Shown here piece after piece: positions 1 to 11,184 of a stretch of 64,000 nucleotides of DNA. The notes below the pieces were generated by a model that was given only the letters and a program-made list of their open reading frames with translations, searched no databases and was not told the DNA's origin. The stretch is from Cranoglanis bouderius (taxonomy: Eukaryota > Chordata > Actinopteri > Siluriformes > Cranoglanididae). Every line of letters starts with the position of its first letter. The first letter of the stretch is position 1. A program made the translations under genes and the position numbers. The stretch is from positions 9,929,256-9,993,255 of the forward strand of contig CM042544.1 in NCBI GenBank assembly GCA_023630585.1. Direction: 5' to 3'.

Positions 1-494
1 CCCCTTAGTTCGAGTGAAGGCAAATTGTAATGCTACAGAATAAAAAGTCATCCTATACAATTGTGTGCTTCCAATTTTGTGGTAAAAGTTTGCGGAAAGC
101 CCGTATATTTGTGTGATGGTGAGGTGTCTGAAAACCTTTGGCCATATAGTGTGTATAACCCCAATTCCGAAAAAGTTGGAACAGTATAGAAAATGCTAAT
201 AAAAACAAAGGGAGTGATTTGTAAATGTACTTTGACTTGTATTTAAACAAAAAAATGTATAAAGACAAGGTATTTGATGTTTTACCTAATCAACTGCATA
301 GTTTTTTGAAGATAAATGTTTATTTTGAAATTGATGCATGCAACACATTCCCAAAAAGTTGGGACAGGGGCAATTTAGGACTAATAGTGATGTGACAAGT
401 TGAAATAAGAAGGTGATGTGAAACAGGTGAGGCAATCATCTAATCATAGTATATAAGGAGCCTCCAAAAAAGGCCTAGTCCTTCAAGAGCAAGG

Positions 495-1302
495 ATGGGT
501 TGAGGCTCGCCAATCTGCCTAAAGATGCGTCAGCGAATAATACAAAACTTTGAGAACAATATTCCCCAAAGACAAATCGGTAGGATTTTGGGCATTTCAC
601 CTTCTACAGTGCACAATATAACTAAAAGTTTCAAGGAATCCGGTCAAATCTCGGTGCGTAAAGGGCAAGGCCAAAAACCACTGAATGCGCCTGATCGCCG
701 ATCCCTCAGATGTCACTGTCTTAAAAACCGCCATGAGTCTGTAATGGATATCCTGACATGGGCTCGGGAAACCTTTGGTAAACCTTTGTCCGTCAACACC
801 ATTCGCTGCTGCATCCACAGATGCAAGTTAAGGCTTTACTATGCAAAGCAGAAGCCACACATCAACACTGTCCAAAAGCTCTGCCGGCTTCTCTGGGCTT
901 GGTCTCATCTGAGATAGACATTAGCACAGTGGAATCGTGTTTTGTGGTCTGAAGAGTCAACATTTCAAATAGTTTTTGGACAAAACAGCCATCATGTTCT
1001 CCAGGCCAAAGAGGAAAAGGAAAATCCAAGCTGGTATCAGGGTCAGGTCCAAAAGCTAGTGTCTGTCATGGTATGGGGGTGTGTCAGTGCCCATGGCATG
1101 GGTAACTTGCACGTGTGTGGGCACCATGAATACAGCAAGATATGTACACATTTTGGAGGAACATATGCTGCCATCTAGAGCAGGACGACGCCAAACCACA
1201 TTCTGCCCGGATTACAAGCGCATGGTTGTGTAAGCAGAGAGTGCAGATACTAGCATGGCCTGCCTGCAGTCCTGACCTGTCTCCAATTGAGAATATGTGT
1301 TT
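495..1302 (+). pseudogene. Tc1-like transposase, N-terminal and catalytic part (disrupted)
   Basis: DDE transposase that would cut and paste its own element. By comparison with the second copy (11539 onward), the ancestral start is the ATG at 495, but codon 3 is TGA. The next in-frame ATG is at 525. A helix-turn-helix region is readable from about 540 to 760 (motifs QRQIGRILGIS and STVHNI). The catalytic core follows with LWSEESTFQ (949-975) in place of the usual SDE, MVWGC near 1072, and QDDAKPHSA then SPDLSPIENM near 1185-1302. A stop at 915 and at least one frame change near 1175 break it. It ends abruptly after the ENM of the third catalytic motif, where the LINE-bearing insert begins. 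Not functional. Confidence 0.85.
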
Positions 1303-1852
1303 ATATATAATGTGTGCTTATAATGTGTATTTATATATATAACCACTGTTGTCTGTCAGTGTCTTAAGGTTTTTATTTATTTATTTATTTGTTTGTTTGT
1401 TTAACCTTTATTTAACCATGAAAAGTCTCGTTGAGATTAAAAATCTCTTTTACAAGCGCATCCTGGCCAAGAGAGGCAGTAGCACAATTTGTGGTACACA
1501 AACCGTTAACAGATGTCATTCTCTACTATAGTCCCACCTCCCTAACCCATGTCGCTAATAGGATTGGCTTTACCACTTCTCGCTAATGTGTAGTTACATC
1601 CGGTTGCACAAAGCGCCAAAGTTCTGTCAACTAGATTCAATCAATCGCGTCTCAAATTGATTGAGGGACAGTTCATTTTTTGAATATGTGACAATCCCGT
1701 ATTATTGGGATGAGTGGCAAGCCTAAACGTTGTCAGGTCAGGTGACAGAAGCAGTGCTGCCAGGTATTAGCTCAGAGAGCAGGAAGAGAGGCAGCTGGAG
1801 AGGTAGGGTGAAAGGTGAGGCCTAGGCTTGTAACAACATGATAAGAGTAAAT
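1303..1852. repeat. Junction zone with a LINE 3'-tail-like fragment
   Basis: 1369-1402 is TTTA/TTTG microsatellite. 1403-1490 reads like the reverse complement of a fish LINE 3' end (TTTAACCATGAAAAGT, then GAGATTAAAAATCTCTTTTACAAG, then CTGGCCAAGAG, written here in short pieces). I see no coding potential and no recognised repeat in 1491-1852. Confidence 0.35.
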
Positions 1853-2257
1853 GTAGTTTAGTTTAGTTTATTTATATAGTACAATACAACAACAGTCGTT
1901 GACCATTGTGTTTTAAAAGAAATTATAACATCAAGTTAATAAAACACCAATCAAAACAATAAAACAACATAAAAGTAATATGGTACAGGAGGTAATACAT
2001 ACAGAGGAAAAAACATACTCAGGACGATTCAGATGTTATAAGCCTTTTCTAAAAGGTGAGTTTTAAGTTTTACTTTAAACAGAGATTCTGAAGAGATTAT
2101 CCTATAAAGATAGGAGATAAAGATAAAGGTAGGCTATTCCACAATTTGGGGCCGACTATGGCAAAAGCCCGGTCTCCCTTTCTTTTTAACCTTGATCTGG
2201 GCACCTTTAACAGTTTCTGATTTGATGACTTTAAACATCTCGCAGATATGTTAACAG

Positions 2258-3690
2258 TCACAATTCAGATAAATAAGACGGTGCCAGACCATTTAAGACC
2301 TTAAAAACAAAGAGTAAAATCTTAAACTCTACTCTAAAATGAACCGGCAACCAACGCAGAAAGAGTAAGACGGGGGTGATGTGCTCAAATTTACGAGTGC
2401 CAGTAAGGAGTCTAGCAACTGCATTTTGGACTAACTGCAAGCGGTTCATATAGGAATGACCAATACCTATATAGATTGAATTGCAGTAGTCCAGACGAGA
2501 AGATATAAATGCATGGATTACTTGCTTGAACTAGGCAGGGGTTAAAAAAACTTTTAACTTTGGCCAGCAATCTCAGCTGGAAAAAACACGATTTGATAAC
2601 TGCATTTACCTGCTTATCAATTAGCAGGGCAAAGTCAAAGACAATACCCAGATTTTTAACAGATGGTTTTACGTAAGCAGCTAAGCTACCTAACACTTGA
2701 TTTAATCTGCCAGAAAAAGCTAATGGTCCAAAGACAATTGCCTCAGTCTTACTCTTGTTTAAGTTCAAAAAAGTTTTGGACATCCAAGTCTTAATATCTG
2801 ACAAACAGGCAGTTAGGGCAGAGAAACCAGCATTGTCATTTTGCTTGTTGGGCACATATATTTGAGTGTCGTCTGCATAAAAATGAAAAAATACTGTATT
2901 TTCTAAAAAGTGAGCCCAAAGGGAGCATATATAAAGAAAACAAAATGGGAGCAAGAATAGATCCTTGGGGAACCCCACAGGTCAGACGTGCTTTGGAGGA
3001 TAAACATCCATTTATATAAACAGAAAAGGTTCTAATGTTCAAATAAAACTTGAACCAGTTCAGCACATGACCTCTAATACCTGCACAGTATTCAAGAAGA
3101 GAAATAAGAATGTCATGATCGACCATATCAAAGGCCACACTCAAATCCAACAGCAGAAGTATTACAGAGTTCCCAGAATCAACAGATAATAAAATATCAT
3201 TTGACACTCTTAAGAGAGCAGATTCTGTACTGTGATGTTTCCTAAAACCAGACTGAAAAGATTCAAAAACTCCATTTGAGTCTAAAAAAAAAAGTAATAA
3301 TTGGACAGAAACTACCTTCTCAAAGATTTTAGAGATAAAAGGTAGATTAGAAATTGGCCTAAAATTTGAGAGAACCGTCACATCGAGGTTAGAGTTTTTC
3401 AACAATGGTTTAACAATAGCATGCTTTAGATATTCTGGAACAAATCCAACAGAAAGACTCATTTATTATTTCTAAGATACAAGGCCCAATAACATCAAAA
3501 ATCTGAATAAGTAGGTACCCTGGAATAATGTCAGTTACAGATGTGGTTGGTTTTAACTTCATAACCAATTCATGAAGAGAGTCTATCGAGATAGTTTCAA
3601 AGGCATTAAAAGATGAGGTACAAACCGAAAAAGAGGAGGGATCATAGTTTTTGGGGACAATAAGCTGACTAATGTCATGTATCTTGTTTG
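2258..3690 (-). pseudogene. L2 reverse transcriptase remnant
   Basis: Copies LINE RNA into DNA at a nicked target. Minus-strand motifs in order: AIVKPLLKNSNLD and NFRPISNLPFISKIFEKVV (about 3420-3310), QSGFRKHHSTESALLRV (3255-3205), LLLLDLSVAFDMVDHDIL (3160-3110), TCGVPQGSILAPILFSLY (2985-2930), the active-site box FYADDTQIYV (about 2885-2856) and a C-terminal NRLQLVQNAVARLLTGTRK (2449-2390). At least two frame changes (near 2930 and 2450) separate the pieces. The YADD aspartates are kept but the gene cannot give a full-length protein. Confidence 0.85.
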
Positions 3691-3939
3691 TAAAACACAG
3701 TGGGGGGAAAAAGTATTTGATCCCCTGCTGATTTTGTACGTTTGCCCACTGACAGAAATTATCGGTCTATGATTTTAATGGTAGGTGTATTTTAACAGTG
3801 AGACAGAATAACAAAAAAAATCCAGAAAAATGCATTTCAAAAAAGTTATAAATTGATTTGCATTTTAATGAGGGAAATAAGTATTTGACCCCTTCGACTT
3901 AGTACTTGGTGGCAAAACCCTTGCTGGCAATCACAGAGG

Positions 3940-4719
3940 TCAGACGTCTCTTGTAGTTGGCCACCAGGTTTGCACACATCTCAGGAGGGATTTTGTCCCA
4001 CTCCTCTTTGCAGATCCTCTCCAAGTCATTAAGGTCATTTTCAATGCCCTGGCTGAGGGAAGGAGGTTCTCACCCAAGATTTGACGGTACATGGCTCCGT
4101 CCATCGTCCCTTTGATGCGGTGAAGTTGTCCTGTCCCCTTAGCAGAAAAACATCCCCAAAGCATAATGTTCCCACCTTCATGTTTGATGGTGGGGATGGT
4201 GTTATGACTTGGGGTCATAGGCAGCATTCCACCTCTTCCAAACACGGAGAGTTGAGTTGATGCCAAAGAGATCTGACCACACCTGACCACAACACTTTCA
4301 CCCAGTTCTCCTCTGAATCATTCAGGCAAACTTCAGACGGGACTGTACATGTGCTTTCTTGAGCAGGGGGACTTTGCGGGCACTGCAGGATTTCAGTCCT
4401 TCACGGCGTAGTGTGTTACCAATTGTTTTCTTGGTGACTATGGTCCCAGCTGCCTTGAGATCATTAACAAGATCCTCCCATGAAGTTCTGGGCTGATTCC
4501 TCACCGTTCTCATGATCATTGAAACTCCACGAGGTGAGATCTTGCATGCAGCCCCAGACCGAGGGAGACTGACAGTTTCTTCCATTTGCGAATAATCACA
4601 CCAACTGTTGTCACCTTCTCACCAAGCTGCTTGGCGATGGTCTTGGAGCCCATTCCAGCCTTGTGTAGGTCTACAATCTTGTCCTTGACATCCTTGGACA
4701 GCTCTTTGGTCTTGGCCAT
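3940..4719 (-). pseudogene. Tc1-like transposase, internally deleted (family A copy 1)
   Basis: The start is the minus-strand ATG at 4719, giving MAKTKELSKDVKDKIVDLHK, a Tc1 N-terminal helix-turn-helix, followed by GSKTIAKQLGEKVTTVGVII. A frame change near 4570 leads to SMIMRTVRNQPRTSWEDLVN and KKAHVQSRLKFA, and another near 4310 leads to a KHEGGNIMLWGCFSAKGTGQ core. After RALKM the frame jumps (junction near 4036-4040) to sequence read out of frame. The segment coding for the second catalytic Asp and the final Glu is missing, so the protein would be inactive even without the frame changes. Confidence 0.85.
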
Positions 4720-4771
4720 GGTGGAGAGTTTGGAATCTGATTCTGTAGACAGGTGTCTTTACAGGTAACAA

Positions 4772-4815
4772 AGTGAGATTAGGAGCACTCCCTTTAAGAG
4801 AGTGCTCCTAATCTC
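4772..4815. repeat. Conserved hairpin upstream of family A transposase
   Basis: GAGATTAGGAGCACTC and GAGTGCTCCTAATCTC face each other across about 10 bases (CCTTTAAGA). The same palindrome is present at 15357-15400 and, with one change, at 29925-29968, always between the inverted repeat and the transposase start codon. Confidence 0.8.
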
Positions 4816-5073
4816 AGCTCATTACCTGTGTAAAAGACACCTGGGAGCCAGAAATTTTGCTGATTGATAAGGGATCAAATACTTATTTCCCTCATTAAAA
4901 TGCAAATCAATTTATAACTTTTTTGAAATGCATTTTTCTGGATTTTTTGTTGTTATTCTGTCTCTCACTGTTAAAATACACCTACCATTAAAATCATAGA
5001 CCGATAATTTCTGTCAGTGGGCAAACGTACAAAATCAGCAGGAGATCAAATACTTTTTTTCCCCCCAACTGTA

Positions 5074-5283
5074 CCTTAAAAAGTATTCACAAGCAGCAAC
5101 TGGGTCATCAAAGTGCAGATAATTTGAAGGATTTATCACAGAGTTAATTGTGGAAAACAAAATCTTGGGTCTTTGATAATTTCTAGCTATGATGTCAGAG
5201 AAATACTTTGATTTAGCCTCCTTCACCACTCTTTGATAGTTAGTTAATGAAGTACATAGTATCTCCAACGACACGTTTTTCCA
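5074..5283 (-). pseudogene. L2 ORF2 linker segment between solo LTR and Tc1-like insertion
   Basis: Short minus-strand stretch (SLEILCTSLTNYQRVVKEAK then SKYFSDIIARN and STINSVINPS) that continues the LINE ORF2 reading across the solo LTR. It shows the two flanks were once one continuous frame. Confidence 0.75.
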
Positions 5284-5288
5284 TTTAC

Positions 5289-6330
5289 TGTTATGCCACA
5301 GGAAGAAGGCTGGACACAGTTGCAGTCAAAAGTTCGTCACTTTATTCGGCAAACGTGGAAAGGACACAGGGCAACAGAAATGCTTTAGGAAGGCTTCAAG
5401 ACTTCGTATGGTGCAGTGGCTAAGAATATACAATCTCTCAAATAGCTAGAACTAGCAGTAAAAGACACACAGTATGTAATAGCAATGACTAGCAGTGGTA
5501 AATGCACAGTAGGGTTTACAAGAACTAATTATGGAAAATACACATCATGGTATTGCAGTAACAAATGGTAGAACACTTTAAACATAATACTTCGTGTATT
5601 CACAGTTGTACATGTATAGCTTGACACAGAGATATCGTTGGTTAACACACAACAGATAACTGTGATATACTGGCGGTAGCAAAACAAACCAAGTATTAGA
5701 TGTGTATCATAATTATCGAGGAGTTATCCCTTAGTGGAAAACTGAAACGGAAATGCAAAACAGAAATGTACTTCACTTACAAAACACACTGTTAGGAAAT
5801 ATAATGGTTAACGGTCGTAAACGCCCAGAGTACTATTACATGTACCAGCAGTCAAAAACATACGGTATGCAAACTACACAGTGCTAGCTGAAGCAAACAC
5901 TCGGGAAAACAAGTGCACGTTAAACTATCACAGAAATTCTCATTAACTAGTAGAGGGCTTAGAGGAAGTCGGAATCCAAAGTACTTAGCTTGTGATCAAA
6001 TGCCGTGAGAATCAGGCCAGAGTTAATCGCTCGGTAATGTGAGATTCGGGGAGAACAAACAATACTTCACACCCAACATGGAAAACAAAAGTCCTTAAAT
6101 AATGTGTAGTGGGATTGAAGACAGGTGTGCGGGATTAAAATGAAGGTGATTGTGAACGTGGTAGTGTGTGGGTGCTCTGGGTGTTGTAGTCTCTAGCGGC
6201 CATGCTTGTAGGCCGCCGAGCTTGCTGGGAAGTGTAGTGTGGGGTGTGTGAAGGAGCGTCAGTGGCGGCCATGTCCTTGAGCCGCTGAGAGTTCTGGGAA
6301 CTGGAGTCGCGCTTTTTGCGCGACCTAACA
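5289..6330 (-). mobile_element. Solo LTR (1,042 bp) with target-site duplication
   Basis: Begins TGTTA and ends TAACA (perfect inverted pair) and is flanked by TTTAC (5284-5288) and TTTAT (6331-6335), a 5-bp duplication with one change. It interrupts one LINE reading frame, so the boundaries are supported independently by protein continuity. No gag or pol lies inside. A TATA-like TTATTTAAG on the minus strand near 6105 suggests minus orientation. The retrotransposon family is not identified. Confidence 0.8.
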
Positions 6331-7255
6331 TTTATGTTCTGCATGCCGACATACTTGTCTAAGAGCCCGTGTATCAGTATTTAACCATGGCTCTGCCTTA
6401 GGTTTAAGTTGCTTACTCCGAAATGGAGCAGTAGAGTCTAAAATTCCAGTACAAGTAGAATTAAATAAAGTAAGCTGTTGTTCAGCATCTAAATTATTTG
6501 AGGGACAGTCAAGAGAAACCAGCTTACATGCCTCATCAAAAAGGGGAACAAAATCCTCACTAAAGGTAGACCTAAACATACATGACCAAATAATAGGCTT
6601 CTTGGTTTTAACAATCTGATCTAAAATAGAACAGGTGAACGTCACAGGGTTATGATCTGAAAAACTTAAATCACCAATTTCAAGATCATGAATACTGATA
6701 TCATGTAACAAGACAAGGTCAAGAGTATGGCCGATGGAGTGTGTAGGCCCTGTAACCATTTGAACAAAGTCAAAAGAGTGAATAAGATTTTTAAACTCTT
6801 TATCAAGCGGATTTGTATCGCAGCATACATGAATATTAAAATTACCAACAATCAAGAGTCTATCAAATTGAGAAACAATTCCACCTAAAAAATCAGCAAA
6901 CTCATGTGTAAAGTCTTTGTTTGTCTTTGGAGGACGGTATACAATAGCAATCACTAAATTTTTGACCCTTTTCAGATGAAATAACAGTACCTCAAAGCTG
7001 GAGAAAGTCTCAGATTGTATAGTCCGACAAGTGAAACAGCTTTTAAAAACACATGCTAAGCCACCACCCTTTCCAGTTGATCTTGGGCAGTTTAAAAATG
7101 AACAGTTTGAAGGTACAATTTCAGAGAAAGGACTCACATCCTCAGTTGACAACAAAGTCTCAGTCACAAATAAAAAATCCAGATCGTTTGTTTTAAAAAA
7201 AAGTCATGTAAAATAAATGTCTTATTCACCAACGATCTAGCATTTATTAGAGCCA
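6331..7255 (-). pseudogene. L2 endonuclease domain (AP-type), interrupted
   Basis: N-terminal nuclease of LINE ORF2, which nicks the target strand. Minus-strand reading starts near 7255 with ALINARSLVNKTF, continues through FVTETLLS (about 7165), GGGLACVFK, VIAIVYRPPKTNKDF, LLIVGNFNIHV (about 6865-6830) and GPTHSIGHTLDLVLL, and reaches the catalytic SFSDHNPVTF box (about 6670-6640). It then runs into PWLNTDTRALRQVCRHAEHK, the usual linker. A frame change near 7170 separates the first part. The frame is broken at 6331 by the solo LTR and picks up again at 5283. Confidence 0.85.
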
Positions 7256-7805
7256 TCTTAACTTGCATCACCAATCAACTGAGCTGCATGATTTAAAGGT
7301 CAAAGATTCCTGTGATTTGTTCCTCCTCGATGAAAACGAACCAGGGATGACCAAGACCTCGGAGGGACTTGAAGAACCTTTGGAATCACAGGCCGAACAT
7401 ATTGCTGAGGAAACTCCAGTAATCACCGCGAGACGGGCTCAAAATCCGGGAAAGCCATGAGGGGACATCGCGTTAGATGTAGTTTTATCTTAACTGTAAT
7501 TCCTCCCCGCTTTGCTCTCTGTCTGTGGTGTTTCCTCCGGGTAAAATCCCATGGTGTACGACGCAAACAGGTGGGAATGGACGCCAGTACAGGTGGAGGT
7601 GAACGATTAAAATCAGTTTCCTCTGGACTGGTGTTTAATAAAACTTCTACTCAACTACTTAAATTAAGGAGCTGTTGCCGGTCGTACACTATAAGTGTAT
7701 GCACAGTTTGAGTCAGAAGAGAGCTTAGACAAACAACAAACAGTACAGAGAACATAGAGAGCAGATGGCCAGCCACACACATCGGCGCCATCTTAACTTC
7801 AGAGG
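7256..7805 (-). other. 5' region of L2 copy 1
   Basis: Between the endonuclease start and the presumed LINE 5' end I find no ORF1. The element appears to begin near 7805 with an AAGATGGCGCCG stretch on the minus strand. 7806-7897 was not recognised. Confidence 0.4.
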
Positions 7806-7910
7806 AAATGTAGATATGTGTTTTGTATTACATTGAGATTGCACGAGTATACTAAGAGGTCTATTAATCACATATTTACAGATCACTGCGGACTGCTTTT
7901 TTTTTTTTTC

Positions 7911-8019
7911 GCCGTTGCGAAGGCCCCATACAGCTGCACAGCTGAATAAATGCATAATGGATGAATGGGGAAAATTCCGCTTGCTAAACTTAACCAACTG
8001 GTGTCTTCACCAGACGCTT
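7911..8019 (+). pseudogene. Tc1-like transposase, C-terminal remnant of family G copy 1
   Basis: Past the inserted LINE the transposase tail resumes: residues like RRPHTAAQL then DEWGK, followed after a 1-base frame change by LAKLNQLVSS, just before the right inverted repeat. These match the tail expected for this family and confirm that 1303-7910 is an insertion. A poly(T) run at 7898-7909 sits at the junction. Confidence 0.7.
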
Positions 8020-8055
8020 AATAAGTATTATTAAAAGAAAACAGTGATAAACAGT

Positions 8056-8284
8056 CGACTGTCCCAACTTTTTTGGAGTGTGTTGCAGCCATCAGATTTG
8101 AAATGAGTGTATATTTTCAAAAATAAGTTAAATTCACAAAGTAAAACATAAAATAATGTGTTAAAAATGTGTTTTCAATATAGTACAGGATGAATAGAAT
8201 TTTCAAATTACTCTTTTTTTTTTTTTTTTTTTTTTTTTTTGCATTTTCCACACATTTATACACACTTTTTCGGAATTGGGGTTG
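8056..8284 (+). repeat. Right inverted repeat of family G copy 1
   Basis: The inner CTGTCCCAACTTTTTTGGAG site (8059-8078) and outer CTTTTTCGGAATTGGGG (8266-8282) mirror the left end at 156-385. A poly(T) run at 8213-8240 lies between them. Confidence 0.8.
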
Positions 8285-10371
8285 TATAACGGAATAGGTT
8301 AATCAACACATATATCTAATTTGTATTTCCATGGGGCCATTGGTTCAGTGCAAAGATAGGCCCTGTGTGTACCTGTAACAGTGAGGTGTTTCTGTGCGTA
8401 CGTGTAACAGTGAGGTGTTTTTGTGTGTGTGCCTGTAACAGAGTAGAGTGTGTAGCCTGTACAGTGCCGTTTGCATTCAGCTATAGAAGTATTTCTATGT
8501 CCTCACTGTTTGCACATCATACATTAATATTGGGAATGGAGCCCCCTGGAAGTTAAACCTCTGGCATCACTCTTGCTGCCAAAGACTGAAACAAAATCTT
8601 GGCCAGTGTTGTAGCATGCTTAATTTGAGTTGGCTGATGTCACACAGCTGTCATGTGAAGTTCTGAGCACTGATGCTATATTCGACTATGAATCATTCAT
8701 CTGTTCTCTGATGTCATGCAGGCCTGTACACACATTAATAGGCTTCACATACATATATAGACATATAGAAAGAATTAAGCAAATACAATATCAAATTACC
8801 ATATCTGTGCTTCAGTTGGTTTAGAAAATATTTTTTAAAAAGGAAGAAAGAAAAATAAGTTACAAATAAGTACAAAAACGTCAAAGAAAAATCAGAATCT
8901 TCAAATCAGGTTCAAATTCCATAGATAGTATTCCGTCTGTCTGATCATAGGTCCTCACCTTTTCCCTATGTTCTGGGTCAGCCTGTGTGTTTGACCTCCT
9001 TCTCACTCGCTACTTACCCTTTTAGGCCCTAATTTAGCTACGTTCGTAATTGGAAAATTTACTGCCTGCTATCTGCTGTGTGTGGCTAGATACCCACTTT
9101 CTTACTTTGAAGTCTTAGAGAAGTTATATTCCATATAAGGTTAAATCTGTGCGATCATTTTGTTTTTTAGGGCAGGACTTTCTCATTAGTGGAAGAAGAG
9201 TAGAGTTTTGCTTTTCACTAATAATCAGCTTTTTTACTACGAGCCCGGCCTCGCTGATTCGTGACAAAATCGGGCACATTCAGTTGTCGTACGCCGCCTG
9301 CACACGCTCTGCCAGCGTAAACACGCGTGACCACGTGGAACCTCAAAAGGGTCATACACGTCACAAAATACATATTGTCCCTTTAATGCACAAGCGAAAA
9401 CTCCACAACTATACGTTTTTCACGCCATATGACGCATAAATAACGCTGTACATATGGTGATTTTCAAATCGATAGCATTGAATAATCGTTGCTCATGCCT
9501 CAGAGTGATGCATTAAAAACATGTAAAACGGGCGTTAATCATGTATAAAAGTGACGTAAAAATGTGTACAACAGGAGTTAATCACGCCTGAAGTTACACT
9601 TAAAAACATGCAAAATAGGCAATGTATTTAACCCTTCCTAATTGTCAGGGACTGCATTTAATACTTGAATACCTCCTTGTGCATGTATACATACCTAAAC
9701 CTTACCACAGGTTTCTCAGACTGGTGTTTTTATAATGTTTGGTCATGCCACACAGCCACAGTCATTAATTGTTGTAAATAAAACTAATGCTGCGTCCTGT
9801 GTAAGTGGCAGCTCGGAAGTGCACAGAGACTTCAACATGGAGCTCTGACTTCAATGGAGTGCAGCAAAGCACTAACGTTAATCAGTGAAGCTCATTTTTA
9901 AAATGAGCATTTTTGTTTTAACTACAGAGTTTGCAAGAGGTAGCAGTTTGTGACCAAAAAGAAGCCCAGCCTGTCTGTCACTGACCGTGAGAGCAGTTAG
10001 TGTGAGAAGCGGAAGAGAAGAGCAACAGAGTAAGGGAGATCTGCTTTTATTAAATAATCTCAGCCTGTTTTGTATATATTTAAACTAAAATATCAAATCA
10101 AGTCAATATCAAAATCACTTCATATTGCAACACTGCACTTATTTAAAAATGAATAAATTAATCTGAGAACCAAATTGCAGAGGATTAAGTGTATTTTATT
10201 TTTCATTTGGAAGATTTATGACAAATACACAAAACACAAGTCTTAATATCCAATGCTTGTTTGCTTTTCATGTTAATCTACATTTTTAAGAAAATGTAGA
10301 TTTTTTTGGTGTTGCGTGTAACATCAGACCACTAAACGCAGCCGTGCGCAAACTTCATGATATTAAAGGCA
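8285..10371. other. No gene recognised; minisatellite and CpG-rich patch
   Basis: 8364-8445 holds about three imperfect copies of a roughly 30-bp unit built around CTGTAACAGTGAGGTGTTT. 9240-9440 is noticeably CpG-rich for this window (many ACG and GCG steps). 9500-9620 repeats ACATG(T/C)AAAA and GTTAATCA(T/C)G words in loose order, which could be decayed subterminal repeats of a DNA transposon. None of the open frames here has recognisable domains. Confidence 0.4.
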
Positions 10372-10373
10372 TA

Positions 10374-11184
10374 CAGTACTGTGCAAAATGCAAAGTGATT
10401 GAACAGAAGAAAAATCTACGTCAAATCAATATTTGGTGTGACCACCTTTTGCCTTCAAAACAGCATCAATTCTTTTATGTACACTTGCACAAAGTCAGGG
10501 ATTTTTTAGGCATATGATTTTTTGTAGGTGTATGATTAAACAATTATACCAAACAGGTGCTAATGATCATCAATTCAATATGTAGGCTGAAACACAATCA
10601 TTAACTGAAACAGAAACAGCTGTGTAGGCGGAATAAAACTGGCTAAGGAACAGCCAAACTCAGCAAACAAGGTGAGGTTGCTGAAGACAGTTTACTGTCA
10701 AAAGTCATACACCATGGCAAAACTGAGCACAGTCGCAAGACAGAAGGTAGTTATACTGCATCAGCAAGGTCTCTCCCAGGCAGAAATTTCAAGGCAGACA
10801 GGGGTTTCCAGATGTGCTGTCCAAGCTCTTTTGAAGAAGCACAAAGAAACTGGCAACACTGAGGACCGTAGACGCAGTGGTCAGCCAAGGAAACTTACTG
10901 CAGCAAATGAAAGACACATCAGGCTTACTTCCCTTCACAATCAGAAGATGTCCAGCAGTGCCATCAGCTCAGACCTGGCAGAAACCAGTGGGACCCTGGT
11001 ACACCCATCTACTGTCCAGAGAAGTCTGGTCAGAAGTGGCCGTCATGGAAGACTTGTGGCCAAAAAGCCATATCTCCGATGTGGAAACAGGGCCAAGCAA
11101 CTCAACTATGAACGAAAACACAGGAACTGGGGTGCAGAAAAATGGCAGCAGGTGCTCTGGACGGATGAGTCAAAATTTGACATA
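10374..11184 (+). mobile_element. Tc1-like transposon (family B), 5' part only
   Basis: Starts CAGTACTGTGCAAAATGC after a TA (10372-10373). The 3' half, including the right inverted repeat, is absent. The element is cut at 11184, where the left end of a family G copy begins after another TA, so the second element inserted into the first and the distal part was lost later. The 88-bp mini-element at 56834 has the same terminal sequence. Confidence 0.8.
10714..11182 (+). pseudogene. Tc1-like transposase, truncated (family B)
   Basis: ATG at 10714 opens a clean frame: MAKLSTVARQKVVILHQQGL and SQAEISRQTGVSRCAVQALL form the first helix-turn-helix (about residues 1-50). The basic linker DRRRSGQPRKL follows (about 60-72), then a second DNA-binding part (SSSAISSDLAE, STVQRSLVRSG) and the first catalytic motif VLWTDESKFDI. 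The frame is intact for about 155 codons and then runs into the inverted repeat of the next element. The second Asp and the Glu of the catalytic triad are lost. The preserved N-terminal DNA-binding region could in principle still be read. Confidence 0.85.

Larger units (their letters stand above)
3698..5071 (-). mobile_element. Tc1-like transposon (family A, copy 1), deleted
   Basis: Ends carry CAGTGGGGGGAAAAAGTATT and its reverse complement, each within an inverted repeat of about 200 bp whose inner edge repeats AGTATTTGACCCC. TA follows on the right (5072-5073); the left flank is CA, a mutated TA. It sits inside the L2 ORF2. The transposase lacks an internal segment shared as a deletion with the copy at 15120. 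Confidence 0.9.
1853..7805 (-). mobile_element. L2-type LINE (copy 1), interrupted by a Tc1-like element and a solo LTR
   Basis: Non-LTR retrotransposon on the minus strand. Its 3' tail is at 1853-1875 as GTTTA repeats on the plus strand. Reading 5' to 3' on the minus strand it holds a 5' region (about 7805-7256) starting with an AAGATGGCGCCG-type motif, an AP-type endonuclease (7255-6331), a linker (5283-5074) and a reverse transcriptase (3690-2258). The family assignment is from the FRPISNLPFISKI and YADDTQIYV motifs. Removing the two insertions leaves about 3.5 kb. No ORF1 is recognisable. Confidence 0.85.
156..8284 (+). mobile_element. Tc1-like transposon (family G, copy 1), split by a LINE
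   Basis: Both ends carry the same terminal motif (CCCCAATTCCGAAAAAG and its reverse complement) next to a TA dinucleotide (154-155, 8285-8286), the usual Tc1/mariner target. Each end is a roughly 210-230 bp inverted repeat, and a second AAAAGTTGGGACAG-like site marks its inner edge (352-367 left, 8059-8078 right). This is the IR/DR layout of fish Tc1-like elements. The transposase begins near 495, breaks off near 1302 and resumes near 7911, so everything between is inserted DNA. Net length without the insert is about 1.5 kb, normal for the group. Confidence 0.9.

Noticed and set aside
6095..6344. Small minus-strand frames inside the solo LTR
   Set aside because: They span the LTR edge and host LINE, and have no motif. 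Chance frames in a GC-richer part of the LTR.
7031..7216. Plus-strand 61-codon frame with basic residues
   Set aside because: Antisense to the L2 endonuclease, whose motifs are on the minus strand.
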